DNA of 52,028 nt. Source: Caballeronia udeis. GTDB lineage: Bacteria; Pseudomonadota; Gammaproteobacteria; Burkholderiales; Burkholderiaceae. A program made the position numbers and the translations under genes. How positions within the stretch are numbered: the first letter of the stretch is position 1; each line of letters begins with the position of its first letter. The DNA lies in the NCBI RefSeq assembly GCF_001544555.2, contig NZ_FCOK02000072.1, forward strand, positions 1 through 52,028, read 5' to 3'. Below, one piece after another: positions 28,841 through 37,461 of this stretch. The notes under the pieces were generated by a model. That model was given only the letters and a program-made list of their open reading frames with translations, had not been told where the DNA came from and made no database searches.

Positions 28841-29103
28841 CGGCAGACAATCCGACGTTTTTTCATACAACTGTCAGACAATAACCGTGGCTTTGAGTGG
28901 GTGCTAAAACCCAACGCACACGGTGCCCGGCAGAAAGCCGTCTCAGGCGTCAACAACGCCTCCCGCAACGAGCTGACTTCATCGTCTTCACGGGCGACCT
29001 GTCCCGTAACCGACGCCCCGCTCCAGCGCCGCAAGCCGCGATTTCGGACGCGATGCCGACTCGCGCTGCGCCTCCACATCGATCACAGCCGCTTCAGATA
29101 GAA
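28841..29103 (+). pseudogene. Decayed metallophosphoesterase fragment
   Basis: The plus strand encodes FFIQLSDNNRGFEWVLKPN, then in another frame PQRADFIVFTGDLSRN, then back to DAPLQRRKPRFRTRC. These match the first metal-binding segments of calcineurin-like phosphoesterases (FVQLSDSHxGF; DFIVFTGDLT), but the D-x-H metal motif is mutated (DNN) and two frameshifts interrupt it. The gene is a relic of the same family as the intact gene at 30934. It adjoins the ECF sigma gene, as such phosphoesterases often do. Confidence 0.7.
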
Positions 29104-29314
29104 GAGTAGTGCCTCTTTCGAATTCTCGGTGGGCGGTTTGGCGAGTCAAGAGCGGGCGTGAGTCCGGCCAAGCGAACCCTTGAGGCGCACTGAATCGACA
29201 AGCTGAACGGTGGCTGGTTGCAACAGAATGCAGTTAGAGTCCGCTGCGCGACATCGTCTTGCGCAAGAGGCTACCGGCCTTCGCCGGCGGCGTTGATGCA
29301 AGCCTCAGCCACCG

Positions 29315-30118
29315 CTATTCGCCCCGCACTTTGAAATTGAGATCGCTCATTCGCACCGGCGGCACAAACCACGTGATGCACAGCCCGATGAGCGCCGCTG
29401 CGGCTGCAAGCGCAAGACCGACGTGGATCGATTCAATAAGTGCGCTGCGCGCCGAATTCATGATTGCATCGCCAGCGTGGCCTGCCTCGACAAGTCGACT
29501 GACCAGCGCCGCCTGCTCTGTCCGGTCGATCATCAGTGCCGGACTCGCGAACGACTTGAACCACTGCATCGCCTGATAGGAGTCCAGCGAGCTGTGCACA
29601 CCGCGCACGTACAAGTGACTTAGCAGCGAGCAGGTCATCGCGGTACCGAGGATGCCGCCCAAAGTCCGAAGCGATTGCAGCAACGCGGTGGCCGCACCGA
29701 GATGACCGCGCGCTACAATTTGCTGTGAAAAGATCGTGAGGTTCGACGCCACCAAACCGAGTCCGATCCCGCTGGTGCCCATGCACATCACCCAGACGAG
29801 ATGAGGCATCTTGCTCGTGATGGCGATCACGCAGAGGCAGGCGATCGTGAACAGGCCAAAACCGGCATACATCGTGATGTTAGCTCGCTTGACCCGCGTG
29901 ACAATCCGATTGTTGATAGTGCTACCCACGGTCGTGCCCATTACGAGGGGGGTGATCAGCATGCCGGAGTGGACCGGAGACATGCCAAAGCCTCCCTGGA
30001 ACAAGAGTGGGACGTCGAACAGCAGCGAGAACATAGCGAAGCCGCCGAACACTGACATCGCGAAGAGCGCCGCCAGCTTACGATGCTTCACGCTCACTCT
30101 CTCGAAGAATATTTTCAT
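29315..30118 (-). CDS. Half-length MFS transporter (C-terminal half of a DHA2 pump)
   Basis: The 267-residue protein corresponds to the C-terminal half of 14-span DHA2 efflux pumps: KLAALFAMSVFGGFAMFSLL, GMSPVHSGMLITPLVMG, GLGLVASNLTIFSQQ and ATALLQSLRTLGGILGTA are typical. The N-terminal half is missing, yet the ATG at 30118 has a good GGAG site, so it may be expressed. It is most likely a truncated pseudogene whose start codon arose or was retained by chance. It is not identical to the emrB-like gene at 44162. Confidence 0.7.
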   Translation of the reverse strand: MKIFFERVSVKHRKLAALFAMSVFGGFAMFSLLFDVPLLFQGGFGMSPVHSGMLITPLVMGTTVGSTINNRIVTRVKRANITMYAGFGLFTIACLCVIAITSKMPHLVWVMCMGTSGIGLGLVASNLTIFSQQIVARGHLGAATALLQSLRTLGGILGTAMTCSLLSHLYVRGVHSSLDSYQAMQWFKSFASPALMIDRTEQAALVSRLVEAGHAGDAIMNSARSALIESIHVGLALAAAAALIGLCITWFVPPVRMSDLNFKVRGE

Positions 30119-30299
30119 GTCAACGCTCCTCAAGGTATCGAAAGCGTGAGGCCTGCTATCGACTTGGTTAGTCAAAGCGACGCTCTGTACAACAAAACAG
30201 CCGAGCCGATTTCCTTATCCCCAAGTTCCATTCGCTGCTTACTTCACAACTCGCGCAACATCCGCTACGCCTGGGCAGTCGGGACGATACGCTTGCTGT

Positions 30300-30545
30300 T
30301 TAATTGGCGGCGCTGTTCCCTATGGCTGCATCCTGTTGCGCCAACTGCTGCCTCATGCGGGCGACCTGCGCCGTGAACATCGGGGGGTTGACGTCTGGCT
30401 ACGAGGTTTCGGTGATGTGGTTCAGGCTGTTCTGCTGCGGGTCGATCATTTCCTGAGTGACCTCGGCGCGGGTCTTACCTTGAGCAAACGCGCTCGACGA
30501 CGTGAAATCCGCTAGAGAAGTGGCGATCATGGAAAATTTCTTCAT
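30300..30545 (-). pseudogene. DUF4148 gene, copy 2, broken by a stop codon
   Basis: The sequence begins MKKFSMIATSLADFTSSSAF and the domain reads KTRAEVTQEMIDPQQNSLNH then ITETS-stop-PDVNPPMFTAQVARM. The tyrosine codon TAC of the sister genes is TAG here (about 30399-30401), and one extra proline codon is present. The frame otherwise continues to TAA 30300-30302. It is a close relative of copy 1 at 23568. Its promoter motif (30583-30610) is intact. Confidence 0.85.
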
Positions 30546-30582
30546 TGCAGCCCCCTGAGCTTGTTGTGCGATCTGCAATGAA

Positions 30583-30610
30583 TAGACGCCGGTTCCTCGC
30601 AAAATATTCC
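30583..30610 (-). promoter_or_regulatory. ECF-type promoter motif, DUF4148 copy 2
   Basis: GGAATA, 16 nt, CGTCTA on the minus strand. The distance to the ATG is the same as in copies 1 and 3. Confidence 0.75.
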
Positions 30611-30832
30611 CGCGCTTTCAATAAAAACATTGAGCGTCCGTTAAATCAGCTCGGCAGTGGCTAACCAGCATCAGACAGCAGGTCCGTATCCGCCAGCGGT
30701 CTGATCACGTCGTCGCGACGCACCTGGCCAATGCTACCCAGGTGCACGGCCAGTTAAGCGGGCACTGCCGTCAACCAGGACGGGAACCGGTCACGCGGAA
30801 CCCACGGCCTCAGTCGAAATGTCACGCATCCT

Positions 30833-30860
30833 GGAATAAAACGAAAGGCCCGACAGTCTA
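30833..30860 (+). promoter_or_regulatory. ECF-type promoter motif, metallophosphoesterase-cupredoxin operon
   Basis: GGAATA (30833-30838), 16 nt, AGTCTA (30855-30860) on the plus strand, about 73 nt before the ATG at 30934. It is one of two plus-strand sites, showing that the motif follows gene orientation. Confidence 0.75.
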
Positions 30861-30933
30861 GCTATCGAACCCATTCAAAAGGCCCGTCGGATACTCCGGC
30901 GATCTACCTCTTGAATCTATTCGTGAGGTCACT

Positions 30934-31878
30934 ATGTCGTCAAATCTTCCATCCGATCCATCCCGTCGCGGCGCGTTGAAATGTCTCGCTTTCGGTGGCG
31001 TGGGCACCGTATTTGTGTTGGCCGGCGGTATTCTCGCGCCGGTGGACCTGGCTCTCGCCGCCACGGCGAAGGATTCGTCAGTTGCCTCGGGGATCCCCCT
31101 GTTCCTCCAGATCAGCGACTCTCATATTGGCTTCAACAAGGAAGCCAATCCCGACGTCGCGGGCACGCTCAAGCAGACGATTGACTACGTGAACGCCATG
31201 CCAATCAAGCCGGCGCTGACGATTCACACGGGCGATATTACGCATCTCTCCAAGGCGGAAGAGTTCGACCTGGCAGCCCAATTGATGTCAGGTTTGAATA
31301 TCACCGAGTTGCATACCGTGCCCGGCGAACATGATGTGACCGATGGGACAGGAACGGAATACTTCAAGCGTTTCGGCCAAGCCTCCGACAACAAAGGCTA
31401 TTACAGCTTTGACCACAACGGCGTGCACTTTATCGGTCTCGTCAATGTCATGCATTTCAAGCCAAACGGTTTGGGTGGTCTGGGCGACGACCAACTCGCC
31501 TGGTTGGAAAATGATCTGAAGGGCCGCTCGTCCAGCACCCCGATTGTCGTCTTTGCGCACATGCCGATGTGGACGATCTACGAACCGTGGGGTTGGGGCA
31601 CTGGCGATGCTGGCCAGGCGATGAGCTATCTGAAGCGTTTCGGCTCGGTCACGGTCCTGAATGGACATATCCATCAGATCGTGTCGAAGGTGGAAGGAAA
31701 TATCACCTTCCATACGGCGCGCTCGACGGCCTATCCGCAACCGACGGCCGGCAACGGGCCTGGACCTGGGCCGCTGAAGGTGGCGAGCGATCAGCTTCCG
31801 AAGATGCTTGGCGTGACCAGCATCAAGATCGTGCGCCATCCGCTCAAAGCGACGCTCTCTGACACGACACTCGTCTGA
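30934..31878 (+). CDS. Tat-exported metallophosphoesterase
   Basis: The 314-residue calcineurin-like phosphoesterase has a twin-arginine signal (DPSRRGALKCLAF, R11-R12) and the metal-binding motifs SDSHIGF (D62, H64), HTGDITH (D101), PGEHD (131-134, in place of GNHD) and GHIHQ near residue 248. Export by the Tat pathway places it folded in the periplasm. It is followed after 36 bp by a cupredoxin gene and preceded by an ECF-type promoter. Phosphoesterases of this type often accompany ECF sigma / anti-sigma genes in Burkholderiaceae. Its substrate is unknown. Confidence 0.93.
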   Translation: MSSNLPSDPSRRGALKCLAFGGVGTVFVLAGGILAPVDLALAATAKDSSVASGIPLFLQISDSHIGFNKEANPDVAGTLKQTIDYVNAMPIKPALTIHTGDITHLSKAEEFDLAAQLMSGLNITELHTVPGEHDVTDGTGTEYFKRFGQASDNKGYYSFDHNGVHFIGLVNVMHFKPNGLGGLGDDQLAWLENDLKGRSSSTPIVVFAHMPMWTIYEPWGWGTGDAGQAMSYLKRFGSVTVLNGHIHQIVSKVEGNITFHTARSTAYPQPTAGNGPGPGPLKVASDQLPKMLGVTSIKIVRHPLKATLSDTTLV

Positions 31879-31914
31879 ATTTCCACATCGCGCTCACCAA
31901 CCAGGAACCACGTC

Positions 31915-32259
31915 ATGTTAACCACCGCTCTTCGCCGCGCCTTCTTCCTCTCCCTCGGGGTCGGGATGCTCATGGCGGCATCCGCTGATTTCTCCGTCGT
32001 GCAAGCACAGGAGACCAACGCCGTTGTTTTGAAGAATTTCATGTTCTCGCCGATGTCGCTCACGATCAAGGCCGGCTCGACCGTGACGTGGAAAAATCTT
32101 GATGGCGAACCGCACACAGTTGTCAACGATTCCGGCCTATTCCGCTCCAGCGCGCTCGATCAGAACGACACCTACAAGTACACCTTCGATAAACCGGGTG
32201 TCTACAAAATCTTCTGCGGCATACACCCGAATATGAAGGAGACCATTACCGTCCAGTAA
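31915..32259 (+). CDS. Cupredoxin-domain (plastocyanin-like) periplasmic copper protein
   Basis: The 114-residue protein has a signal peptide (ending near VVQAQET) and a type-1 copper fold with the full ligand set H67 (GEPHTVV), C101, H104 and M107 (FCGIHPNM). It is therefore a blue-copper-like protein, probably a small electron carrier or copper chaperone in the periplasm. It forms an operon with the Tat-exported phosphoesterase and lies in a region of copper-handling genes. Confidence 0.93.
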   Translation: MLTTALRRAFFLSLGVGMLMAASADFSVVQAQETNAVVLKNFMFSPMSLTIKAGSTVTWKNLDGEPHTVVNDSGLFRSSALDQNDTYKYTFDKPGVYKIFCGIHPNMKETITVQ

Positions 32260-32422
32260 GTACGCTCTACCGGAGCTAGCGCCGCGCGAAATCGGGAGAC
32301 CGTTTGCAAGCCGAGGTTCGAGGACGGGGCCGTCGCGAACTTGATCGCGGGCCTTGGCGGCGCTCACACCTTCCCATTAAGCGCGCCCTATCGTCATTGC
32401 ATTATCTGCGTCCGCCTGGCAT

Positions 32423-32803
32423 ATGCTCAGTCGTTTCCACCGGAAGATTGGCGGCATTTTAGGATTGCTTGCGATCCTGATGGCGACGCTCGCGCCGACG
32501 GTCTCGCAAGCGCTCGCCGCGAGTCGACGTGTGAACACCGTGTCGAGTGCGCATTGTTCCATGCCTTCGATGCGAGACCATGTGCCAGACATCAAGTCCG
32601 GTCCGCAGTCATTGATGTCCGACGGGCAGACCTGCTGTTATTGCAGTCTGCTTGCGCACATGCCAGTGGTGCCCAGTGTGCAAGCGCCTTTCGCCATCAC
32701 GGTCAGGGCAGCCGCGCACCGCGTAACGGCTCGCTTCGAGAGCGTCCGCCACATCGAACCGATCACCTCCTCGCAGCCTCGGGCTCCTCCAGTCTCGTCC
32801 TGA
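32423..32803 (+). CDS. DUF2946-family protein
   Basis: The 126-residue protein has an N-terminal signal or membrane segment (GGILGLLAILMATLAPTVSQ), a Cys-Cys-x-Cys motif (QTCCYCSLLAH) and a His-rich surround. This matches DUF2946 proteins, which in proteobacteria sit near copper-related TonB receptors and CopC/CopD genes. A metal-binding role in the envelope is inferred from context. Confidence 0.75.
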   Translation: MLSRFHRKIGGILGLLAILMATLAPTVSQALAASRRVNTVSSAHCSMPSMRDHVPDIKSGPQSLMSDGQTCCYCSLLAHMPVVPSVQAPFAITVRAAAHRVTARFESVRHIEPITSSQPRAPPVSS

Positions 32804-32911
32804 TTTGAGTCACACCGAAGCGATGCATTTACCGCATCGCGATGTCGTCGCACGTTTTTTCACAGATGCGCGAGGGCTTACTACGACCCATAATAAGGAT
32901 GAACCAGAACC

Positions 32912-33808
32912 ATGCATATCATTTCAACGCGCCGCGGGAAACCGTTGCTCGCGGCGTCAATCGTTTCGGCTGCAGCAAATGCAACCCTGCTCATGCCCTC
33001 GCTCGCCACCGCTCACGCGATCGCTGGAGACCGTGTGTTTCCGTCGACACTCGCCGTGGACGATCCCGGCGTAGGTGACGAAGCTAACCTTGAATATGGT
33101 CATCAACGCGTTCCCGGTGACAACGGCGATCAAAGCATCAACACCTTCCAATTCGAATATGACAAGCTGATCACGCAGAGGCTGGCGCTATCGGTCGATG
33201 GCACGTATGTGTTGCAAAACAATCCGACGGCCCGCGGCTTTGATAACTTTGGGGTTGGATTGAAGTATCTGCTGTATGTCAACGAGCCGCACGAATTCAT
33301 GTCGTCCATCGGCGTCAATGCAGAGCTAGGTGGCACAGGAAGCAAGGCAATTGCCGCCAGTTTTTCGACCATTTCTCCGACAGTGTTCGTTGGCAAGGGA
33401 TTTGGCGATCTGCCTGATTCACTTGCCTATTTGCGTCCGATCGCCGTGACGGGCGAGGCTGGCCCCGCGTTAGCCACTGGCGCAGGGCAACCTAACGCGT
33501 TCAACTATGGTTTTACGGCGCAATACAGCCTGCCCTATCTACAGCAGCACGTGCATGACATCGGTTTGCCGCAACCGCTGGCGAACACTATCCCGCTCGT
33601 CGAAATCCCATTGTCGAGAAGCCAGGGCCAGACGACGGGGACCGTCAACCCAGGCCTCATCTGGATCAACCGCTACGGTCAATTTGGCATCGAGGCTCAG
33701 ATTCCAATCAACCGGGCGAGCGGTTCACGCGTGGGTATCCTGATGCAGGCCCACATTTTCTTTGACGATGTAGCGCCGACTACGATCGGCAAGCCGCTAT
33801 TCCAGTGA
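32912..33808 (+). CDS. Outer-membrane beta-barrel-like protein of the copper module
   Basis: The 298-residue protein has a signal peptide (ASIVSAAANATLLMPSLATA) and alternating strands ending FFDDVAPTTIGKPLFQ with a C-terminal aromatic region, the pattern of small outer-membrane barrels. I do not recognise a named transporter family. Its TGA overlaps the start of copC by one base (TGATG), so it belongs to an OMP-copC-copD operon. A decayed homologue precedes the second copC at 42141, showing that the association is conserved. Confidence 0.8.
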   Translation: MHIISTRRGKPLLAASIVSAAANATLLMPSLATAHAIAGDRVFPSTLAVDDPGVGDEANLEYGHQRVPGDNGDQSINTFQFEYDKLITQRLALSVDGTYVLQNNPTARGFDNFGVGLKYLLYVNEPHEFMSSIGVNAELGGTGSKAIAASFSTISPTVFVGKGFGDLPDSLAYLRPIAVTGEAGPALATGAGQPNAFNYGFTAQYSLPYLQQHVHDIGLPQPLANTIPLVEIPLSRSQGQTTGTVNPGLIWINRYGQFGIEAQIPINRASGSRVGILMQAHIFFDDVAPTTIGKPLFQ

Positions 33809-34203
33809 TGAAGGAGCAAACGATGAAAGAGCACGGAAACGTTTGTCGGCAGCTAGCGAAGAAGTGTCTTGCGTCTGTCGCGGCGCTCTGCCTCGCCAGC
33901 GTTGCGTTCGCTCATGTTTTCCCGCAGAAGCAGGAGCCAGGAGCCGGCACAACGGTCGCGTCGCCCCAGCGGATCAAAATTGCATTTGACGGGCAACTGG
34001 AGCCGTCCTTTAGCACTTTGACGGTAACTGATACCAGCGGTAAGCAGGTGAACACCGTAAAAGCCGCCGTTGATGCTCAGCAACCGACGGTAATTTCCGT
34101 CCCCCTGCCTTCTCTATCGGCGGGTCACTACACCGTACATTGGGCCGCTGTGGCCTCTGATGGGCATCGTACCCATGGCGACTATTCATTCGACGTGAAA
34201 TAG
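33808..34203 (+). CDS. copC: CopC-domain copper-binding protein
   Basis: The protein of about 131 residues has a signal peptide cleaved before HVFPQKQEPGAG, exposing the N-terminal histidine that is the copper ligand in CopC proteins. The domain ends SDGHRTHGDYSFDVK, the conserved CopC/YobA terminus. ATG 33808 overlaps the previous stop; ATG 33823 is an alternative. It delivers or buffers periplasmic copper, together with the CopD membrane protein that starts one base after its stop codon. Confidence 0.92.
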   Translation: MKEQTMKEHGNVCRQLAKKCLASVAALCLASVAFAHVFPQKQEPGAGTTVASPQRIKIAFDGQLEPSFSTLTVTDTSGKQVNTVKAAVDAQQPTVISVPLPSLSAGHYTVHWAAVASDGHRTHGDYSFDVK

Positions 34204-34204
34204 C

Positions 34205-35086
34205 GTGCAACACACCTTCGACTCGCCCGTCATCGCGCAGATGGTGCTAGCTGCCGGCGCTGACATTGCGTTCGCGATTGCGGTGGGATCCGCCTTACTC
34301 GCCGTTGGAGGCGCAGTGCGCCTTCGTGCCATGCGGACAATGCTTGTCGTGTGGCTCGCCTTGCAAGGACTCTATCTGCCTTTGCAGGCGAGCGTGATGT
34401 CTGGCATGACACTTGGCGATGCCTTGCCCGCGATTCCGCTCGTGATCACGAAGTCACACTTTGGGCTAATGTGGACGATTGGAACCGCAGCCGGATTCAC
34501 CGCATTGATCGCGGCGTTTGCGCTGCGCCCGGCAAAAAAAAGGTCGACTTGGACGAGTCTGCTTATGACCGGATTGATCGTTGTCGCCCTCGCCCATGCC
34601 GCTTCGACGCACGCGGCAGATGCTGGTAACTTCTCGGCTGCAGAACTGGTGCATTTCATCCATCTGCTGGCGACAGCAGGATGGGCGGGTGTAGTTATCG
34701 CTGCGGCTTGGCCGTTACGACGAACATTTACGGTCACGCCGAACGCTGTCGCGCACATCACGCGACTGTCGAACGTGGCAACGCTCACGTTCTTGTTCGC
34801 GATCGGGACCGGCCTCATGAATGCGTATCGCGGACTCGGCGGATCGCTGGCTCCGCTGACCAACAGCCTCTGGGGCCAACTGCTGCAAGCGAAGGTGCTA
34901 ATTGTGATTGTGGTCATCACGATCGGGGCGATTAATCGCTTCGCCTTCATGAAACGCATACGCATGGGCGATTCTCGTGCACTACCTGTCTTTATGCGGC
35001 TAGTAAAGGTAGAGGCCGTCCTGATGCTCATCGTGCTGACGGCGGCCGCGGTTCTGGGACACAGCATCCCTGCCGCGGCCGGCTAA
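34205..35086 (+). CDS. copD: CopD-family copper transport membrane protein
   Basis: The 293-residue protein with about eight membrane spans starts with GTG one base after the copC stop. Family features are LVHFIHLLATAGWAGVVIAA (a histidine-bearing helix), FLFAIGTGLMNAYRGLGG and LLQAKVLIVIVVITIGAINR. CopD proteins are thought to carry copper across the inner membrane in concert with CopC. It closes the OMP-copC-copD operon. Confidence 0.92.
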   Translation: MQHTFDSPVIAQMVLAAGADIAFAIAVGSALLAVGGAVRLRAMRTMLVVWLALQGLYLPLQASVMSGMTLGDALPAIPLVITKSHFGLMWTIGTAAGFTALIAAFALRPAKKRSTWTSLLMTGLIVVALAHAASTHAADAGNFSAAELVHFIHLLATAGWAGVVIAAAWPLRRTFTVTPNAVAHITRLSNVATLTFLFAIGTGLMNAYRGLGGSLAPLTNSLWGQLLQAKVLIVIVVITIGAINRFAFMKRIRMGDSRALPVFMRLVKVEAVLMLIVLTAAAVLGHSIPAAAG

Positions 35087-35938
35087 CCGCCATACACCGT
35101 TTCCGTATCGGCGACGCTCGTGACGTCACGAGTCAACGTCTGTCCCATGATGTCGAGATCGCTGACGACAGCTTAGGTGTCGCGTTTTCGCTGGTTGGCT
35201 GCCCGCACTGGATGGTCGGAAGTGAGCCCACGAACGATGACCACGCCCTTGTCGGCCCTCATCGAGCCCAGTCCAGCAAATACGAAAAGAGGCTATCGCC
35301 ATAGCAGTTCAACCCTGTCGATCGGCTGGATGAATATCCCCATTGCGATAGCTTGTCGGACATTTTGGCGATCTCGTCCAAAGGTTCGCCTTTGGACGAT
35401 CAGGGTTCGCCGGGACAATTTTTCTTGCCGACCTGTGCGGCTTAGCGGGTTAATGACACTGGCGTGTGAATCGCCGCCACTCGTTTGGTCACCGCATTGA
35501 TTCCCCGAAATCCGGCGTCTTTCGTCCAATTGATCGACGGCATGATCGTGGCGAACTCGATCGCGCCACCCGGCGTACGACCACTTCGCTACGACGGATG
35601 TTGGCAAGCGATTTTCAGGCACCTCGCAACCATTCGAAATTCGTAGCCAAATTGCTTGAGTAAGACGCGATGCGACGCGAGGCTGACATTATTCAGCCTA
35701 GGCGTCTGGTGCTGCTCGGCACGGTCGTCCTGCAGCGCGACCGTTCACTCGACCGTGTCGTGCTGAGGGAACACCGATGATGACGTTCCATCACAACGTG
35801 CCCCTCAAAAAGCTTAAGATTTCGAATTTTGGCTCGGTCCGGGCCGACTAGGCGGGTTCTGTCGCATCAGCCGGCAACAAGGCGAGTAGAAGTATCTGAT
35901 GGAAAGCGAAAGCGAAATCAATAGCCGCTGTGCGTTTG
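35087..35938. other. 850-bp region without a recognised gene
   Basis: No functional gene is evident. A plus-strand open stretch before 35290 (for example DVEIADDSLGVAFSLVG) looks like a decayed coding segment but could not be assigned. The region holds a strong hairpin at 35374-35399. Confidence 0.4.
35374..35399. repeat. Perfect 11-bp stem with TTCG loop
   Basis: TCGTCCAAAGG, TTCG, CCTTTGGACGA: a perfect hairpin closed by the exceptionally stable TTCG tetraloop. No T-run follows on either strand, so it is not a standard terminator. It is in a gene-free stretch between copD and cytochrome b561. Confidence 0.7.
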
Positions 35939-36493
35939 TCACGTCACCCGTGCACCACGCTTCGGTCGATCAACATTGGGCGCTTCGCCTCCGCTCGCCA
36001 TGCTGGAAAACACGCCATCCCTGCGGATCAATCCGTGGAACAACGCCGCCGACGCGTGCATCAGGAAAGTCCCGGACAGTAGTAGCGCGAGAAACATGTG
36101 GGCCTTACGCAGCATCAGGTAGAGGTGCATGTCATGCGGTGCAATCGGCGGCAGATGCAGCGAGCCCAGCAGCACAATCGGATGGCCCTCGGCGGAAAGC
36201 ATTGACCAGCCCACCAGCGGCATCGTCACCATCAGCGCGTACAGCGCAAGGTGCGATAGCGAAGCCGCCAGACGCTGCCAGCCGGGCATGTCGCGTGGCA
36301 GCGGCGGCGTGCCGTTCTTCAGCCGCACGACGATGCGGATCACCGCCAGGACCAGTATCAAGATGCCCAACGGCTTGTGGAGCCCGAGCAGGTTCCGGTC
36401 CAGACCAATGATCAACATCGCGGCAATGAGCACTGCCATGAGCCAGTGCAGCGAGCGAGCGGGAAAACTATAGTGAGTAGTGTGTTTATTCAT
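35939..36493 (-). CDS. Cytochrome b561 (CybB-type)
   Basis: The 184-residue four-helix membrane protein has heme-ligand histidines in ARSLHWLMA, LLGLHKPLG, SLSHLALYAL and LRKAHMFLA. It belongs to the bacterial cytochrome b561 family, which moves electrons between quinones and periplasmic partners, for example superoxide or catalase-like peroxidases. No partner gene is directly adjacent. An ECF-type promoter motif points at it from 36774-36801, with a leader of about 280 nt. Confidence 0.92.
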   Translation of the reverse strand: MNKHTTHYSFPARSLHWLMAVLIAAMLIIGLDRNLLGLHKPLGILILVLAVIRIVVRLKNGTPPLPRDMPGWQRLAASLSHLALYALMVTMPLVGWSMLSAEGHPIVLLGSLHLPPIAPHDMHLYLMLRKAHMFLALLLSGTFLMHASAALFHGLIRRDGVFSSMASGGEAPNVDRPKRGARVT

Positions 36494-36773
36494 TAGCTGT
36501 TTCCCTCTCTTGGGAGAAAAATGGTGCTTGTGTTTGGTGATGATTCTTTACGGGGGTTGCCGGGTGGTTCGGCGCTGCGGGGACAACTACTGGGTCGGAG
36601 TTGCCGTCAAGGCCCGCACCGTGGGTCCGCGCTGCGCTCGCGATGCGCGAACCACGGATCGATTGGGCGATACGCCGATCTCGCGAAATTGATTTCACGT
36701 CATTGCGCCTTTGACCTTCTGACCGGTGATGCCCATAGCCGATTGAACTCCGTGGAGACACGCTTCGCACGGA
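36494..36773. other. Long leader between the sigma-type promoter and cytochrome b561
   Basis: No gene is recognisable on the minus strand between the promoter motif and the cytochrome start. It may be a long untranslated leader or the site of a lost gene. Confidence 0.35.
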
Positions 36774-36801
36774 TAGACTGCGAAACCCGCTTTTTTATTC
36801 C
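36774..36801 (-). promoter_or_regulatory. ECF-type promoter motif upstream of cytochrome b561
   Basis: GGAATA, 16 nt, AGTCTA on the minus strand, preceded by a further GG (GGGAATAA). Spacing is exactly as in the other sites. The nearest gene downstream is cytochrome b561 at 36493. Confidence 0.6.
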
Positions 36802-36877
36802 CGACCCTCTCGCGCTGCAACCAGACGGAGGCCCAGCATGAAATGAGGTATAAGCCAGCCCGCGATGTAACCGGGGT

Positions 36878-37117
36878 TTAGCGGCAATCACCAAAGCGCG
36901 GCCTCTTTTTCTTCGCGTCGACATCGACGGTGTCGTTGCGCGGCAGTTCGCGCTGCTGCGCATCGGCCGCTAGCGTCTCTGCTTCTTTCGTGCCTTCCTT
37001 AAAGCCCTTCACCGCAACGCCCAAGTCGCTGCCGATATTGCGCAGCTTCTTCGTGCCAAACACCAGCGCGACGATCAGCAAAACGATCAGCCAATGCCAA
37101 ATACTCAACGAACCCAT
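36878..37117 (-). CDS. tatA: TatA/TatE-like twin-arginine translocase subunit
   Basis: The 79-residue protein starts MGSLSIWHWLIVLLIVALVF followed by GTKKLRNIGSDLG, the single membrane helix plus amphipathic helix of TatA/E. An AGGGAGA site precedes ATG 37117. TatB and TatC genes are absent here, so it is an orphan or auxiliary pore subunit. A Tat substrate (the phosphoesterase at 30934) lies nearby, which may explain its presence. Confidence 0.9.
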   Translation of the reverse strand: MGSLSIWHWLIVLLIVALVFGTKKLRNIGSDLGVAVKGFKEGTKEAETLAADAQQRELPRNDTVDVDAKKKRPRFGDCR

Positions 37118-37461
37118 GACTTTTCTCCCTGGCCCCGCCCTCGCGTTTCTACACGGCGAATATCTTGTGCCTTGCGGCCTGAATCGAACCGCGTATTCCT
37201 GATCTGCGTGACATCGGGTGCCGTTGCACGGAAATGAGCTAGGGCGGGGCTTCCCTGGTCGCGCGATCCACGCTGGTGCGACGCGCAGCTCACGGCCTTC
37301 TCGGCTGTGACGCCCAGCGTCACTGGCTGCTTCGGCAGGTAGCCCCCTCCACGCACCCAGGCACTTCTCAATCAGATCGCACACCGCCTTAGTGCCGTAC
37401 GGTGCTCACCTATCGGATCTGGACGGTAATCTGGCGTAGATGCGGATCCGCTCGCGCCGAC
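37118..37461. other. 344-bp gap upstream of tatA
   Basis: No gene recognised; presumably the tatA promoter and the end of the DUF4148 operon. Confidence 0.4.

Noticed and set aside
29066..29103. Small basic protein after the phosphoesterase relic
   Set aside because: It is the third frame segment of the same relic.
30200..30222. GGGGATAA upstream of the half MFS gene as a sigma motif
   Set aside because: The -35 differs and no GTCT stands at the required spacing.
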